Positions 26,004-35,422 of a stretch of DNA of 45,602 nucleotides are shown here, one piece after another (the stretch's first letter is position 1; every line of letters starts with the position of its first letter). The notes under the pieces were generated by a model. It worked only from the letters and a program-made list of their open reading frames with translations, made no database searches and was not told the DNA's origin. The DNA is from Nonomuraea ceibae (GTDB taxonomy: Bacteria > Actinomycetota > Actinomycetes > Streptosporangiales > Streptosporangiaceae), in the NCBI RefSeq assembly GCF_019396325.1, contig NZ_JAHKRO010000079.1, forward strand, positions 1 to 45,602, given 5' to 3'. A program made the position numbers and the translations under genes.

Positions 26004-28061
26004 ATGACACGTGCTGTGTACGTCGCGGCGGGCGAGGCCGGGAGCAACAAGGCGACCGTGGCCCTGGGGCTGGTCGAGCTGCTGTCCCGGCAGGTCGGCG
26101 CCGTGGGCGTCTTCCGCCCCGTGGTCCGGGCGGGCCGCGAGGACGCGCTGGTCAACACCGTCAGGAGCCGCTTCCAGCTCGCCCTGCCGTACGGGGCCTG
26201 CGCGGGCGTCACGTACGACGACGTGCACGACGACGTCGAGCGCGCGGCCGGCGAGATCGTGGCCCGCTACCGCGCCCTCGCCGGGCGCTGCGACGCGGTG
26301 GTGGTGATCGGCACCGACTACACCGACGTGGGGGCGCCGACGGAGTTCGGCTTCAACGCCAGGCTGGCCGCCGACCTGGGCACGCCCGTGATCAACGTGG
26401 TCAGCGGGCGGGGCCGCACCGCCGCGCAGATCGCCGCGGCGGTCGAGCTGTCGACCCGGGAGCTGGCGCAGCACCACGCCCACGAGCTCGCCGTCGTGGT
26501 GACCCGGGCCGCGCCGGGCACGCCCGCCGTCGGGCACCGGACGCCGGTGTTCGTGCTGCCGGAGACCCCCTCGCTGCGCGCGCCGACGGTCGCCGACCTG
26601 CTCGACGCGTGCGACGGGAAGCTCTTCCTCGGCGAGCGGGAAGGGCTCGGCCGCGAGGCGAGCAGCCTCATGGTCGGGGCCATGTCGCTGCCCGGCATCC
26701 TCGACCGCTACACCGAGGGCGCCGCCGTCATCATCCCCTCCGACCGGGCCGCCGCCCTGCTGCCCGGTCTGATCGCCGCGCACACCTCGCCCGGCTTCCC
26801 GTCCCTGTCGGCCGTGGTGCTCACCGGCGGCACGGACCTGCCGGGGCCGGTCGACCGGCTGCTGCGCGGCATGACGATCCCGTTGCCCGTGATCGCCGCC
26901 GACCACGACACCTTCGAGACCGCCACCAGGCTGTCGGCCGTGGAGGGCCGCTTCACCCCCGAGGCCATCGGCAAGATCGACACGGCGCTGCGGCTTTTCG
27001 CCGAGCACGTGGACGGCCCGCTGCTGCTCGACCGGCTCGCCATCGCCAAGACCGACGTCGTCACGCCCCTGATGTTCGAGTACGAGCTGCTGGACCGGGC
27101 CCGCGCCCGGCGCAGGCACATCGTGCTGCCCGAAGGGGAGGAGCCCCGCATCCTGCGCGCGGCCGACATCCTGCTGCGCCGGGGCGTCGCCGAGCTCACC
27201 CTGCTCGGCGACGCGGAGCGGATCAAGGTCCAGGCCGGTCAGCTCGGCCTCGACCTGACCGGCGCCAGGGTGCTCAGCCCGTTCGACCCGGACCTGCGCG
27301 AACGCTTCGCCCGCGCGTACGCCGACGCCCGGGCGCACCGGGGCATGACCGTCGAGCTGGCCCGCGACGCCGTCACCGACGTGTCCTACTTCGGCACGCT
27401 GATGGTCCACACGGGCATGGCCGACGGCATGGTGTCCGGCGCGGCCCACACCACCGCCCACACCATCAGGCCCGCCTTCGAGATCCTGCGCCTGGGCCTG
27501 GTCTCCAGCGTGTTCTTCATGTGCCTGGCCGACCGGGTGCTCGTGTACGGCGACTGCGCGGTCAACCCCGACCCGAGCGCCGAACAGCTCGCCGACATCG
27601 CGATCGCCTCGGCGCGCACCGCCGCGTCGTTCGGCGTCGACCCCAGGATCGCCATGCTGTCGTACTCGACGGGCGCCTCGGGCGCGGGCGCCGACGTCGA
27701 CAAGGTGCGCGCCGCCACCGAGCTGGTCCGCGAGCGCCGCCCCGACCTCCCGGTGGAGGGGCCGATCCAGTACGACGCCGCGGTGGACCCCGCGGTGGCG
27801 CGGGCCAAGATGCCCGGCAGCCGGGTGGCCGGCCGGGCCACGGTCTTCGTCGTGCCCGACCTGAACACCGGCAACAACCTCTACAAGGCCGTCCAGCGCA
27901 GCGCGGGCGCCGTCGCGGTCGGGCCGGTCCTCCAGGGGCTGCGCAAGCCGGTCAACGACCTGTCGCGCGGCGCGACGGTGGCCGACATCGTGACCACCGT
28001 CGCCGTCACCGCCGCCCAGGTGAGCGACGAGCCCCCCGAGCCGCACGAGCCGCCCAGGTGA
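26004..28061 (+). CDS. pta: phosphate acetyltransferase
   Basis: 685 residues, the length of the long, three-domain Pta. The N-terminal part is the P-loop-NTPase-like domain (AGEAGSNKATVALGLVELL), the middle a DRTGG domain (about 210-330), and the C-terminal half the catalytic PTA_PTB domain: HIVLPEGEEPRILRAADILL, SYFGTLMVHTGMADGMVSGA, MLSYSTGASGAG and GRATVFVVPDLNTGNN. It interconverts acetyl-CoA and acetyl phosphate. ATG 26004 has GGGGGA upstream; ATG 25995 is an alternative. Its partner ackA follows, but on the opposite strand with 18 bases between the stops, which is unusual. Confidence 0.96.
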   Translation: MTRAVYVAAGEAGSNKATVALGLVELLSRQVGAVGVFRPVVRAGREDALVNTVRSRFQLALPYGACAGVTYDDVHDDVERAAGEIVARYRALAGRCDAVVVIGTDYTDVGAPTEFGFNARLAADLGTPVINVVSGRGRTAAQIAAAVELSTRELAQHHAHELAVVVTRAAPGTPAVGHRTPVFVLPETPSLRAPTVADLLDACDGKLFLGEREGLGREASSLMVGAMSLPGILDRYTEGAAVIIPSDRAAALLPGLIAAHTSPGFPSLSAVVLTGGTDLPGPVDRLLRGMTIPLPVIAADHDTFETATRLSAVEGRFTPEAIGKIDTALRLFAEHVDGPLLLDRLAIAKTDVVTPLMFEYELLDRARARRRHIVLPEGEEPRILRAADILLRRGVAELTLLGDAERIKVQAGQLGLDLTGARVLSPFDPDLRERFARAYADARAHRGMTVELARDAVTDVSYFGTLMVHTGMADGMVSGAAHTTAHTIRPAFEILRLGLVSSVFFMCLADRVLVYGDCAVNPDPSAEQLADIAIASARTAASFGVDPRIAMLSYSTGASGAGADVDKVRAATELVRERRPDLPVEGPIQYDAAVDPAVARAKMPGSRVAGRATVFVVPDLNTGNNLYKAVQRSAGAVAVGPVLQGLRKPVNDLSRGATVADIVTTVAVTAAQVSDEPPEPHEPPR

Positions 28062-28082
28062 GCGGCGAGCCGCACGAGCTCA
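28059..28082. terminator. possible bidirectional hairpin between pta and ackA
   Basis: TGAGC at 28059-28063 pairs with GCTCA at 28078-28082 with an inner GGC/GCC stem. It spans the gap between the two convergent stops. Weak but well placed. Confidence 0.35.
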
Positions 28083-29267
28083 CGCGCCGGACGGCCGCAC
28101 CAGCGCGAGGGTCTGGGAGGCGATCTCCCACTCCTCGTCGGTGGGGACGACCAGGACGGCCACCTCGGCGCCCGGCGGCGACACCGCGCGCTCGCCCTCC
28201 CGCGCCGCCTCGTTGAGCGCGGCGTCCACGGTCACGCCGAGCCGGTCGAGCCCCGCCAGCGATTCGGCGCGGGTGGCGGCGTCGTGCTCGCCGATCCCGC
28301 CGGTGAACACGATCGCGTCCACGCGGCCGAGCAGCGCGTAGTAGGCGCCGACGTACGTGCGGATGCGCCGGGTGTAGACGTCCAGCGCCAGCCGGGCCGC
28401 GTCGTCGTCGCGGGCGCGCACCTCGCGCATGTCGCCGGACCCGGCCAGCGCCAGCAGGCCGCCCTCGTGGGTGAGCGCGCGCTCGACCCGCTCGGCGTCC
28501 AGCCCGGCCGCCCGCGACAGGTAGCCGGCCAGGGCCGGGTCGACGTCGCCGGAGCGGGTGCCCATGACGAGCCCCTCCAGCGGCGTCATCCCCATGGACG
28601 TGTCGACGCTGACGCCGCCGGAGATCGCGGTGGCGCTGGCGCCGTTGCCCAGGTGCAGCACGATCAGGTCGAGCTCGGCGAGGTCGCGGCCCAGCACGGC
28701 GGCCGCGCGCCGCGACACGTAGGCGCAGGACGTGCCGTGGAAGCCGAACCGGCGCACGCCGAACCGCTCGCGCCACTCGCCCGGCACCGCGTAGGTGTAC
28801 GCCTCGGGCGGCAGCGTGCCGTGGAAGGCGGTGTCGAACACCGCCACCTGCGGCACCTCGGGGAACACCTCGCGGGCGAGCCGGATGCCGGTCAGGTTGA
28901 TCGGGTTGTGCAGGGGCGCGAGCGGGGCGAGCTCCTCGACGGCGGCGATGACCTCCTCGTCGATGAGCACGGCCGAGGTGAACCGGGTGCCGCCGTGCAC
29001 CACCCGGTGCCCGACCGCGACCGGCGCCGGCTCCGGGCCCGCCTCGGCGAACGCCGCCATCATCGCCGCCAGCCCCTCGGCGTGGTCGCGGAAGCGCCGC
29101 TCCACGACGTACGGCGGTGCGTCCCCGCGACGGTGGGTCAGCCGCCCCCGCTCCTCCCCGATGCGCTCGACGAGCCCCTTGGCGGCGCGCTCGCGCGTGT
29201 GCGGGTCGACGAGCTCGTACTTGATCGAGGAGGAGCCCGTGTTGAGGACGAGAATGTGGTCGGCCAT
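28080..29267 (-). CDS. ackA: acetate kinase
   Basis: 395 residues, full length. Signatures: LVLNTGSSSIKYEL at the start, GHRVVHGG, AVFDTAFHGTLP (with the catalytic Asp), RRFGFHGTSCAYVSRRA, LIVLHLGNGASATAI, DTSMGMTPLEGLVMGTRSGD and FTGGIGEHDAATRA. It turns acetyl phosphate and ADP into acetate and ATP, working with Pta. It lies directly downstream of, and in the same direction as, the MFS/OPT genes of the biosynthetic-like cluster (48 bases after the MFS stop), so read-through from that operon is possible. Confidence 0.97.
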   Translation of the reverse strand: MADHILVLNTGSSSIKYELVDPHTRERAAKGLVERIGEERGRLTHRRGDAPPYVVERRFRDHAEGLAAMMAAFAEAGPEPAPVAVGHRVVHGGTRFTSAVLIDEEVIAAVEELAPLAPLHNPINLTGIRLAREVFPEVPQVAVFDTAFHGTLPPEAYTYAVPGEWRERFGVRRFGFHGTSCAYVSRRAAAVLGRDLAELDLIVLHLGNGASATAISGGVSVDTSMGMTPLEGLVMGTRSGDVDPALAGYLSRAAGLDAERVERALTHEGGLLALAGSGDMREVRARDDDAARLALDVYTRRIRTYVGAYYALLGRVDAIVFTGGIGEHDAATRAESLAGLDRLGVTVDAALNEAAREGERAVSPPGAEVAVLVVPTDEEWEIASQTLALVRPSGA

Positions 29268-29315
29268 GACGACGAGCCTATTTCCGCGACGGCGACCCGC
29301 CCCCGGCGGCCCGTC

Positions 29316-30635
29316 TCAGGTGGCGGCCTCGTTGAGCGGGCGGCCGTACGTCTCGGGCGCCAGGAACGCCGACGCCACCACCCCCACGCCGCAGAACACC
29401 CCCAGCAGCACCATCGTCAGCGAGATCCCCGCCCCGTCGAGCAGCGACGGCACCACGAACGTGCCCAGCACGGCGCCGATGCGGCTGGCCGCCACCCCGA
29501 TCCCGAACGCGGTCGCCCGGATCTCGGTCGGGAAGATCTCGTTGGGGTAGATCCACTGCAGGATCGTGGGGCCGCCGATGGCCAGCGCGTAGACGCCGGC
29601 GAGCAGCAGGATGACGGGCGGCGGCGCCTGCGCGAGCACGCCGAGCAGCACCAGGCAGCCCGAGGCCACCGCCATCGGCCAGATGAGCAGCGTCCTGCGT
29701 CTCATCCGGTCGGCGACCAGGGTCGCCACCACGCAGCCCAGCAGCAGCAGCCCCCCGACGGCGACGCTGGAGGCGCGGTCGTCGCTGATGCGCAGCGCCT
29801 GGAGGATCTGCGGCGCGAAGGCGTAGATCGCGTACAGCGGCGTCACCGAGCACGTCCAGAACAGCGCCACGAACACGGTGCGGCGCAGGTACACGCCCTG
29901 GAAGACGGTGCGGAACCGGGTGGGCGCCCGCCGCTCGCCGACGCCGTCGAGATCGGCCGACTCGCCGTAGACGCGGCGGGTGACGGCCAGCGCCTCGCCG
30001 CCGCGGCCCTTGGTGATCAGCCAGCGCGGGGACTCGGGCGTCCCGATGCGCAGCACGAACAGCACCGCCGCCACCAGCGCCGGCGACATGAGCAGCCACC
30101 GCCACGCGTCCGGCCCGAACCCCATCACCCACAGGCCGAGCAGGTACGCCAGCGCGTTGCCCGCCGACCACATGACCGTCTGCAGGCCGATGAGCGTGGC
30201 CCGCGACCGGCGCGGGGCGAACTCGGCCAGCAGCGAGGTGGCGATGGGGTAGTCGGCGCCGATGGCGACCCCGAGCAGCAGGCGCAGCACGAGCAGCTGC
30301 TCGGGCCCGGTGACGAAGAACTGCGCCCCGGAGAAGATCGCGATGGCCGCGATGTCCAGCGTGTACATGAGCTTGCGGCCCACGAGGTCGGTGACGTACC
30401 CGAAGACGAACCCGCCGGCGAACAGGCCGAGCAGCGCGGAGGCGGCCAGCGCGCCCTGCCACAGCTCGTCGAGCCGCCATTCGGCGGTCATCGGAGGCAG
30501 CGCGAGCCCGATGACGCCGAGCGCGAGGCCGTCGAGTAACGGCCCGCCGGAGCAGAACAGGGCCAGCCTGCGGTGGAAGGGCGTCATGGGGGCGTCGTCG
30601 ATGACGTTCGCCGCCCGGGTCTCGTTCGTGGTCAT
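29316..30635 (-). CDS. MFS transporter, metabolite:H+ symporter type
   Basis: 439 residues, twelve membrane segments. Motif A reads FVFGYVTDLVGRKLMYTLD, with the segment-4/5 motif LLLGVAIGADYPIATSLLAE and FAPRRSRATLIG after it; the second-half counterpart is IYPNEIFPTEIRATAFGIG. These features put it in the sugar-porter-like / aromatic-acid symporter part of the MFS rather than among drug exporters. Its ATG overlaps the stop of the OPT gene by 4 bases, so it is the last gene of the seven-gene cluster. It may take up a precursor or move the product. Confidence 0.88.
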   Translation of the reverse strand: MTTNETRAANVIDDAPMTPFHRRLALFCSGGPLLDGLALGVIGLALPPMTAEWRLDELWQGALAASALLGLFAGGFVFGYVTDLVGRKLMYTLDIAAIAIFSGAQFFVTGPEQLLVLRLLLGVAIGADYPIATSLLAEFAPRRSRATLIGLQTVMWSAGNALAYLLGLWVMGFGPDAWRWLLMSPALVAAVLFVLRIGTPESPRWLITKGRGGEALAVTRRVYGESADLDGVGERRAPTRFRTVFQGVYLRRTVFVALFWTCSVTPLYAIYAFAPQILQALRISDDRASSVAVGGLLLLGCVVATLVADRMRRRTLLIWPMAVASGCLVLLGVLAQAPPPVILLLAGVYALAIGGPTILQWIYPNEIFPTEIRATAFGIGVAASRIGAVLGTFVVPSLLDGAGISLTMVLLGVFCGVGVVASAFLAPETYGRPLNEAAT

Positions 30636-32551
30636 GGGCTGCTCCGATCGGAGTGGGCCGCGTTCCTGTTCCTGGCGGCGTTGGCGTACCAGAACAGGGC
30701 GGCCAGCACGAGGCCGAGCGCGGCGAGCGAGACGAAGGGGTTGTCCAGCACCCGGATCGGCAGATCCCAGCCCATCGACCTGGGCAGCGCGGCGGAGAGC
30801 CCGACCAGGGCCTCGCCGGTGATGAGCCCCGAGCAGACCAGCACCGCCCGGTCGTGCGCGACGTCCTCGGCGCCGGGCTCACCCGACCGGCGGCCGGCCC
30901 GTTCAAGCGCGTGGGCCAGCAGCCCGCCGACGAGCAGCGGCAGCGACAGGCTGAGCGGCAGGTAGATGCCGATCGCGATCGGCATCACGTAGATGACGGC
31001 CCCGCCGGTCACGCGGCGCAGCACCTGGTCCAGGACGATCAGCGCGACGCCGATCCCCGCGCCGGTCCACAGCATCCCCATCGGGACCGAGCCCCGGGTG
31101 AAGACCGCGTCGGCGAGGTTGGCGAAGATCACCGCCTGGGGCGCCTTGAGCGTGTCGCTGCCCTCCCCGCCGATGCCGTACCCGGCCAGCAGCAGGACCA
31201 CGATGGGGGCGACGACGAAGGCGAACACCCCGACGCCGAACAACTGCGCGAGCTGCACCCGGCGCGGCGTGCCGCCGAGGATCGCGCCGGTCTTGACGTG
31301 CTGCGCGGTGTCGCCCGCCGTCGCCGTGGCGGTGCAGACGAACACCGCGATGAGCAGCACGCACAGCACCACGCGCGAGTCGGCGCCGGCCCGCAGCAGC
31401 GTGAAGATCAGGGACGCGGCCAGGAACCCGCAGATCGCCAGCCCCGAGATCGGGTTGTTGGAGTTGCCGACGAAACCGACCACGTAGCCGGACACCGCCG
31501 AGAAGAAGAACACCAGGACGACGGCGACCACGGCCGACAGCGCCGCCAGCGCGACCGAGCCGACCATGGACCACACGAAGGCGAAGATGCCGAGCCCGGC
31601 CAGCGCGACGCCGCCGACGACCCAGCGCATGCCCAGGTCGGTGTCGGTCCGCTCGGTGGCGGCCCGCCGGCCGGGGCGCAGCCCGGCGAACGCGGTCCTG
31701 GCGCCCCGGGCGATCGACGTCCGGGCCTGGACGATCGACCAGCAGCCGCCGACGATCATCGCGCCGATGCCCAGGTAGCGGATGTGGGAGGCCCAGGTGT
31801 CCCAGGCGAGCGTCACCAGCGACCCGCCCGCGGCCGGCACGTCCGCCAGGAGCGGGATGGCGACCAGCCAGGACAGCACGCCCCCGGCCACGATCATCAC
31901 CGTGAAGCGCAGCTTGACGATGAGACCGACGCCGACCAGCGCCAGCGAGATGTCCATGCCGCCGTAGAACACCCTGCCGCCGATCGCGACGGCGCCCTCG
32001 ACCGTGCCCGAGATCACCTGGACGACGCTGGACAGGACCTTGAACACGGCGCCGGCCAGCACCGCGAGCCCCGCCGGCAGCAGGGTGCCCCGCCCGTCCT
32101 CCCCGGCCTCGGCGATCTTGGCGGCGGCCACGCTCTCCGGATAGGTCAGCTCGGGCGACTCCACCGTGAGCGAGCGGCGCAGCGGGATCATGAACAGGAC
32201 CCCGAGCAGGCCGCCCAGCGCCGCCGCGAGGCTGACCTCCCAGTAGTCCAGGTCCTGCCTGACCCCGGCGAGCACCAGCGCGGGCAGGGTGAAGGCGACG
32301 CCCACCGCCAGCGCCTCGCCGGAGGAGGCGATGGTCTGCGCCAGGTTGTTCTCCAGCACGGTCGCCCGTTTCGCCCGGACGCGGATCAGCCCGGTGCAGA
32401 TCAGTGCCGCGGGGATGGCCGCCGAGATGGCCAGCCCCGAGTACAGCGCCAGGTAGGTGATGGCCGCCGTCATGACGAAGCCGACAGCGAATCCGATCCC
32501 GACGGACCGTACGGACAGCTCCGAACGCTCGCCCAGCTCCTTCACGCGCAT
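30632..32551 (-). CDS. OPT family transporter
   Basis: 639 residues with about fifteen hydrophobic segments. It opens RSVGIGFAVGFVMTAAITYL with the NPG-like region, has LTYPESVAAAKIAEAGEDG (the PES motif that marks the OPT superfamily) and VGNSNNPISGLAICGF in the middle, and TATATAGDTAQHVKTGAILG further on. OPT proteins carry small peptides, glutathione or metal chelates. ATG 32551 directly follows AAAGG; GTG 32545 has better spacing and may be the real start. It lies between the ATP-grasp gene (51 bases upstream) and the MFS gene (overlapping), so export or uptake of a peptide-like cluster product is a fair inference. Confidence 0.88.
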   Translation of the reverse strand: MRVKELGERSELSVRSVGIGFAVGFVMTAAITYLALYSGLAISAAIPAALICTGLIRVRAKRATVLENNLAQTIASSGEALAVGVAFTLPALVLAGVRQDLDYWEVSLAAALGGLLGVLFMIPLRRSLTVESPELTYPESVAAAKIAEAGEDGRGTLLPAGLAVLAGAVFKVLSSVVQVISGTVEGAVAIGGRVFYGGMDISLALVGVGLIVKLRFTVMIVAGGVLSWLVAIPLLADVPAAGGSLVTLAWDTWASHIRYLGIGAMIVGGCWSIVQARTSIARGARTAFAGLRPGRRAATERTDTDLGMRWVVGGVALAGLGIFAFVWSMVGSVALAALSAVVAVVLVFFFSAVSGYVVGFVGNSNNPISGLAICGFLAASLIFTLLRAGADSRVVLCVLLIAVFVCTATATAGDTAQHVKTGAILGGTPRRVQLAQLFGVGVFAFVVAPIVVLLLAGYGIGGEGSDTLKAPQAVIFANLADAVFTRGSVPMGMLWTGAGIGVALIVLDQVLRRVTGGAVIYVMPIAIGIYLPLSLSLPLLVGGLLAHALERAGRRSGEPGAEDVAHDRAVLVCSGLITGEALVGLSAALPRSMGWDLPIRVLDNPFVSLAALGLVLAALFWYANAARNRNAAHSDRSSP

Positions 32552-32602
32552 CCTTTCGTGGTGCTTGAACAGATCCGTGCTGCCGAACCGCCGGCGCGGT
32601 CC

Positions 32603-33829
32603 CTACTCGACCTTCAGGCGCACCAGCTCGTGCACCGCCTCGGCGTCGCGTTCGAGCTGCGCCCGGTCCTCGTGGACCAGCCGCACCAGGCCCCACGCAG
32701 ACCCCAGGTCCACCGTGACCGGCCAGTAGCCGCCCTCCTCGGCGATCAGCCGCACGCCGTCGTACGACTCCAGCCGGCTGACCTCCTCCAGCCCCTCGAA
32801 CCCGCTCACCCGGCCGGCGCGGTCGTTGATCAGGCAGCACATGTTGTAGTGCCGGTGGAAGACGTGCGGCTCGGCGTTGTCGTACTCGCCCAGGAAGATC
32901 TGGATGTTGTCGCGGTACCAGCTGCGGCCGGTGCACTTCTCGGCCATCAGCGGGGTGCCCGCGCCCGGCAGCCGGTTGTTGATCTCCAGGGCGCGCGGCC
33001 CCCGCGAGGTGAGCTTGTACTCGGTGTCGTTGATCCCGTAACGCACGTCGACCGCCGTGTTGAGATCCTGGATGTACGGCAGCGCCTCCAGCACCCCGGG
33101 ATCGTCCAGCGGCAGCGACCGGAAGTTCCGGTAGACGCTGGGGCGCCCTTCCCGCTGCAGCTTGTCGTACTTGGCGGCCGAGACCAGCAGGCCCCGCCCG
33201 CCGTTGTGCAGCAGGTTCATGAAGTACTCGTCGCCGTCCAGGTACTCCTCGGCCAGCACCGAGCCGAAGCGCCTGTCGTACAGGTCGGGCAGGCTCGTGA
33301 TCGCCGCGAACGCCTTGGCGACCTCCCGCTCGTCGGTGCAGACGAAGACGTTCGACGCGCCGGTGGAGGCGTTCGGCTTGAGCACCACGGGATACCCCTG
33401 GCGCTCGGACCACTCCACCACGGACTCCACCCGGTCGGACTCGTGGAAGGCCGCGCACGGCAGCCCGTGCGCGTTCCAGCGCTCCTTCATCGCGCGCTTG
33501 TTCACCCGGGCCGCCAGGCTCTCGACCGGGTTGCCGATCAGGCCGAGCTCGCCGGCGAGCAGATCGGTGATGTCGAGCGCGACCTGGGTGCCGGGGATGA
33601 CGGCGGCGACCTGGCGGGAGGCCAGCAACGCCACCGTCTCCCCGATCGAGCGGTGCTCGTGGATCTCGTCGTAGTCGTCGGGCTGGAAGGTCTGCACGAC
33701 GTACGAGGCGGTGTACTCCTGGCTCAGCACGGCGATCACGGACAGGCCGAGGGCCTTGCCGGCCTCCCCGTACGACGCCCCGCTCGCCACCGGGTCGACG
33801 ACCGCTATCGTCCGGCGGTGTCCCGTCAT
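32603..33829 (-). CDS. ATP-grasp carboxylate-amine ligase
   Basis: 408 residues. N-terminal Rossmann-like domain (TIAVVDPVASGASYGEAGKA), then the ATP-grasp: the Lys in YPVVLKPNASTGASNVFVCT, the EEYLDGDEYFMN strand, and the metal-binding end LEINNRLPGAGTPLMAEKCT. It resembles the L-amino-acid ligase group (BacD-like, CARNS-like), which joins an acyl phosphate to an amine. ATG 33829 is chosen because AAGGAGG sits 7 bases upstream; an in-frame GTG at 33853 has none. It follows the asparagine synthase gene by 46 bases. The carboxylate and amine it joins are unknown; a dipeptide or amide of the product made by the EPSPS-like enzymes is likely. Confidence 0.9.
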   Translation of the reverse strand: MTGHRRTIAVVDPVASGASYGEAGKALGLSVIAVLSQEYTASYVVQTFQPDDYDEIHEHRSIGETVALLASRQVAAVIPGTQVALDITDLLAGELGLIGNPVESLAARVNKRAMKERWNAHGLPCAAFHESDRVESVVEWSERQGYPVVLKPNASTGASNVFVCTDEREVAKAFAAITSLPDLYDRRFGSVLAEEYLDGDEYFMNLLHNGGRGLLVSAAKYDKLQREGRPSVYRNFRSLPLDDPGVLEALPYIQDLNTAVDVRYGINDTEYKLTSRGPRALEINNRLPGAGTPLMAEKCTGRSWYRDNIQIFLGEYDNAEPHVFHRHYNMCCLINDRAGRVSGFEGLEEVSRLESYDGVRLIAEEGGYWPVTVDLGSAWGLVRLVHEDRAQLERDAEAVHELVRLKVE

Positions 33830-33875
33830 CCCATGACCTCCTTGTTGTGACACGAACGCTGGTGACAGGAGCCCG

Positions 33876-35405
33876 TCAGGACACGAACTCGAAGTAGCCG
33901 TTGGGGGAGTAGTCGTAGCCGGCCCGCTTGAACCGCTCCGCGGGCATCGGGAACCCGGCCTCCAGATACCGTTCGAGGAAGTAGGCGCCCTCGCGCGAGT
34001 CGATGCCGATGCTCTTGGCGAGCGTGTCGTCCTCGACGTCCTGGGCGCGGGCGTACTCCACGAGCGTGTTCTTCATGCCGCTGCCGTCCGGCATGCGGAT
34101 CTTGGGGCGGTTCGTGATGTACGCCGGCAGCCGGTCCCTGAAGGCCTCGCGCAGCAGCCACTTGTCCACGCCGCCGCGCAGCTTCATCTCCATCGGCACG
34201 CTGTAGGCGAACTCCAGCAGGTGGCGGTCCATGAACGGCACCCGGGTCTCGACCGAGTTCATCATGCTCGACCGGTCGACCCGCTGCAGGTCCGTACGGT
34301 GCAGGTTCGCCACCCGGTAGCGCATCAGGTCCACCGGGTCGTGGTGGTGCCGGAACAGGTCGTACCCGGCCATGACCTCGTCGCTGCCCTCACCGCACAG
34401 GGCGAGCTTGAAGCCATGCCGCTTGGCCAGCTCGAAGGCGAAGTAGCCGACGCAGGTGTCCATGACGTCGATGGCCTCGAAGAACTCCGCGCCGTAGACG
34501 ATGTCGGGGATGATGTCGACCAGCGCGTCCCGGTTGAGGTGCGCCACCACGTGCGGGATGTCGTGCTCCTGGCAGTAGCGCCGGGCGACCTCGATGTCGG
34601 CGGCCCCCTCGAACCCGATCGTCAGCGCCGTGACCGCCGGGTGGTGCAGGCGGGCGCTGGCCAGCACGGCCGCGCTGTCGATCCCGCCGCTGAAGGTGAC
34701 CGCGACCGGCAGGTCGGTGTCGACCTGCCGCCTGACCGCGTCGTCGAACAGCTCCCGGTAGCGCGCCACCATGTCCCGCTCGGGCAGGTCGCACGGCGTG
34801 TCGTCGAGCTCGTGGTAGCGCGTGACCCCCCGCTCGGTGAGGTAGCTGCCCGGCGGCAGCGTCCGGATCTCCCCGGGCACCCCGAGCAGGCACTTCTGCT
34901 CGGAGGCGAACCGGTACACGCCGTCCGACACCACGTAGTAGAGCGGCTTCATGCCGACGTGGTCGCGGGCCGCCAGGAAGGTGCGCCGCTCGCTGTCGAA
35001 GACCACGAACGCGAACATGCCGTTGAACCTGCCGAGCATGTCCGGGCCCCACTCGGCGTAGGCCTGCGCGATCACCTCGGTGTCCGAGGTGGTCCTGAAG
35101 CGGTGCCCGAGCCGCTCCAGCTCGCGCCGCACGTCCTGGAAGCCGTACAGCTCGCCGTTGTAGGCGACCCAGATCCGGCCGTGCTGGTCGGACTGGGGCT
35201 GCTGGGCGTGCTCGCGGTCCACGATGGCCAGCCGGTTGGCGCCGAGGGCGGCGCCCACCTCCGAGCGCCGCTCGGCGAAGCACTCCGGGTCGCCGCGGTG
35301 CCAGATCTTCGCCAGCATCGCGATGAGCTCACGGTCGCGCGCCGCCAGCCGATGGGCGTCCTCGGCGACGACCCGGGGGTCGATGATCGCTGCGATTCCG
35401 CACAA
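33876..35405 (-). CDS. asnB: asparagine synthase (glutamine-hydrolysing), TTG start
   Basis: 509 residues. Start is TTG at 35405, preceded by GGAGGAGGAG; this leaves Cys as residue 2 (MCGIAAI), the nucleophile of the glutaminase. The N-terminal Ntn domain holds NRLAIVD, AYNGELYGF and RTTSDTEV. The C-terminal synthetase has the PP-loop TFSGGIDSAAV (about residue 250) and LCGEGSDEVMAGYD. So both half-reactions look possible: Gln to ammonia, and adenylation of a carboxylate. In this setting it could amidate a pathway intermediate rather than Asp. Active Cys2 argues against a beta-lactam synthetase role. It starts 17 bases after the stop of the first EPSPS-like gene. Confidence 0.93.
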   Translation of the reverse strand: MCGIAAIIDPRVVAEDAHRLAARDRELIAMLAKIWHRGDPECFAERRSEVGAALGANRLAIVDREHAQQPQSDQHGRIWVAYNGELYGFQDVRRELERLGHRFRTTSDTEVIAQAYAEWGPDMLGRFNGMFAFVVFDSERRTFLAARDHVGMKPLYYVVSDGVYRFASEQKCLLGVPGEIRTLPPGSYLTERGVTRYHELDDTPCDLPERDMVARYRELFDDAVRRQVDTDLPVAVTFSGGIDSAAVLASARLHHPAVTALTIGFEGAADIEVARRYCQEHDIPHVVAHLNRDALVDIIPDIVYGAEFFEAIDVMDTCVGYFAFELAKRHGFKLALCGEGSDEVMAGYDLFRHHHDPVDLMRYRVANLHRTDLQRVDRSSMMNSVETRVPFMDRHLLEFAYSVPMEMKLRGGVDKWLLREAFRDRLPAYITNRPKIRMPDGSGMKNTLVEYARAQDVEDDTLAKSIGIDSREGAYFLERYLEAGFPMPAERFKRAGYDYSPNGYFEFVS

Positions 35406-35422
35406 GGTGATCTCCTCCTCCG

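Noticed and set aside
28284..30539. 751-residue plus-strand open frame
   Set aside because: Same kind of shadow, opposite ackA and the MFS gene.
30653..33850. 1065-residue plus-strand open frame opposite the OPT and ATP-grasp genes
   Set aside because: Antisense shadow of high-GC coding DNA: rich in Arg, Gln, Asp, His and Gly with no fold, while the minus strand encodes intact known families.
33876..35405. beta-lactam synthetase (CarA/BLS) instead of asparagine synthase
   Set aside because: Those enzymes have lost the N-terminal Cys; here Cys2 and the glutaminase residues are present.
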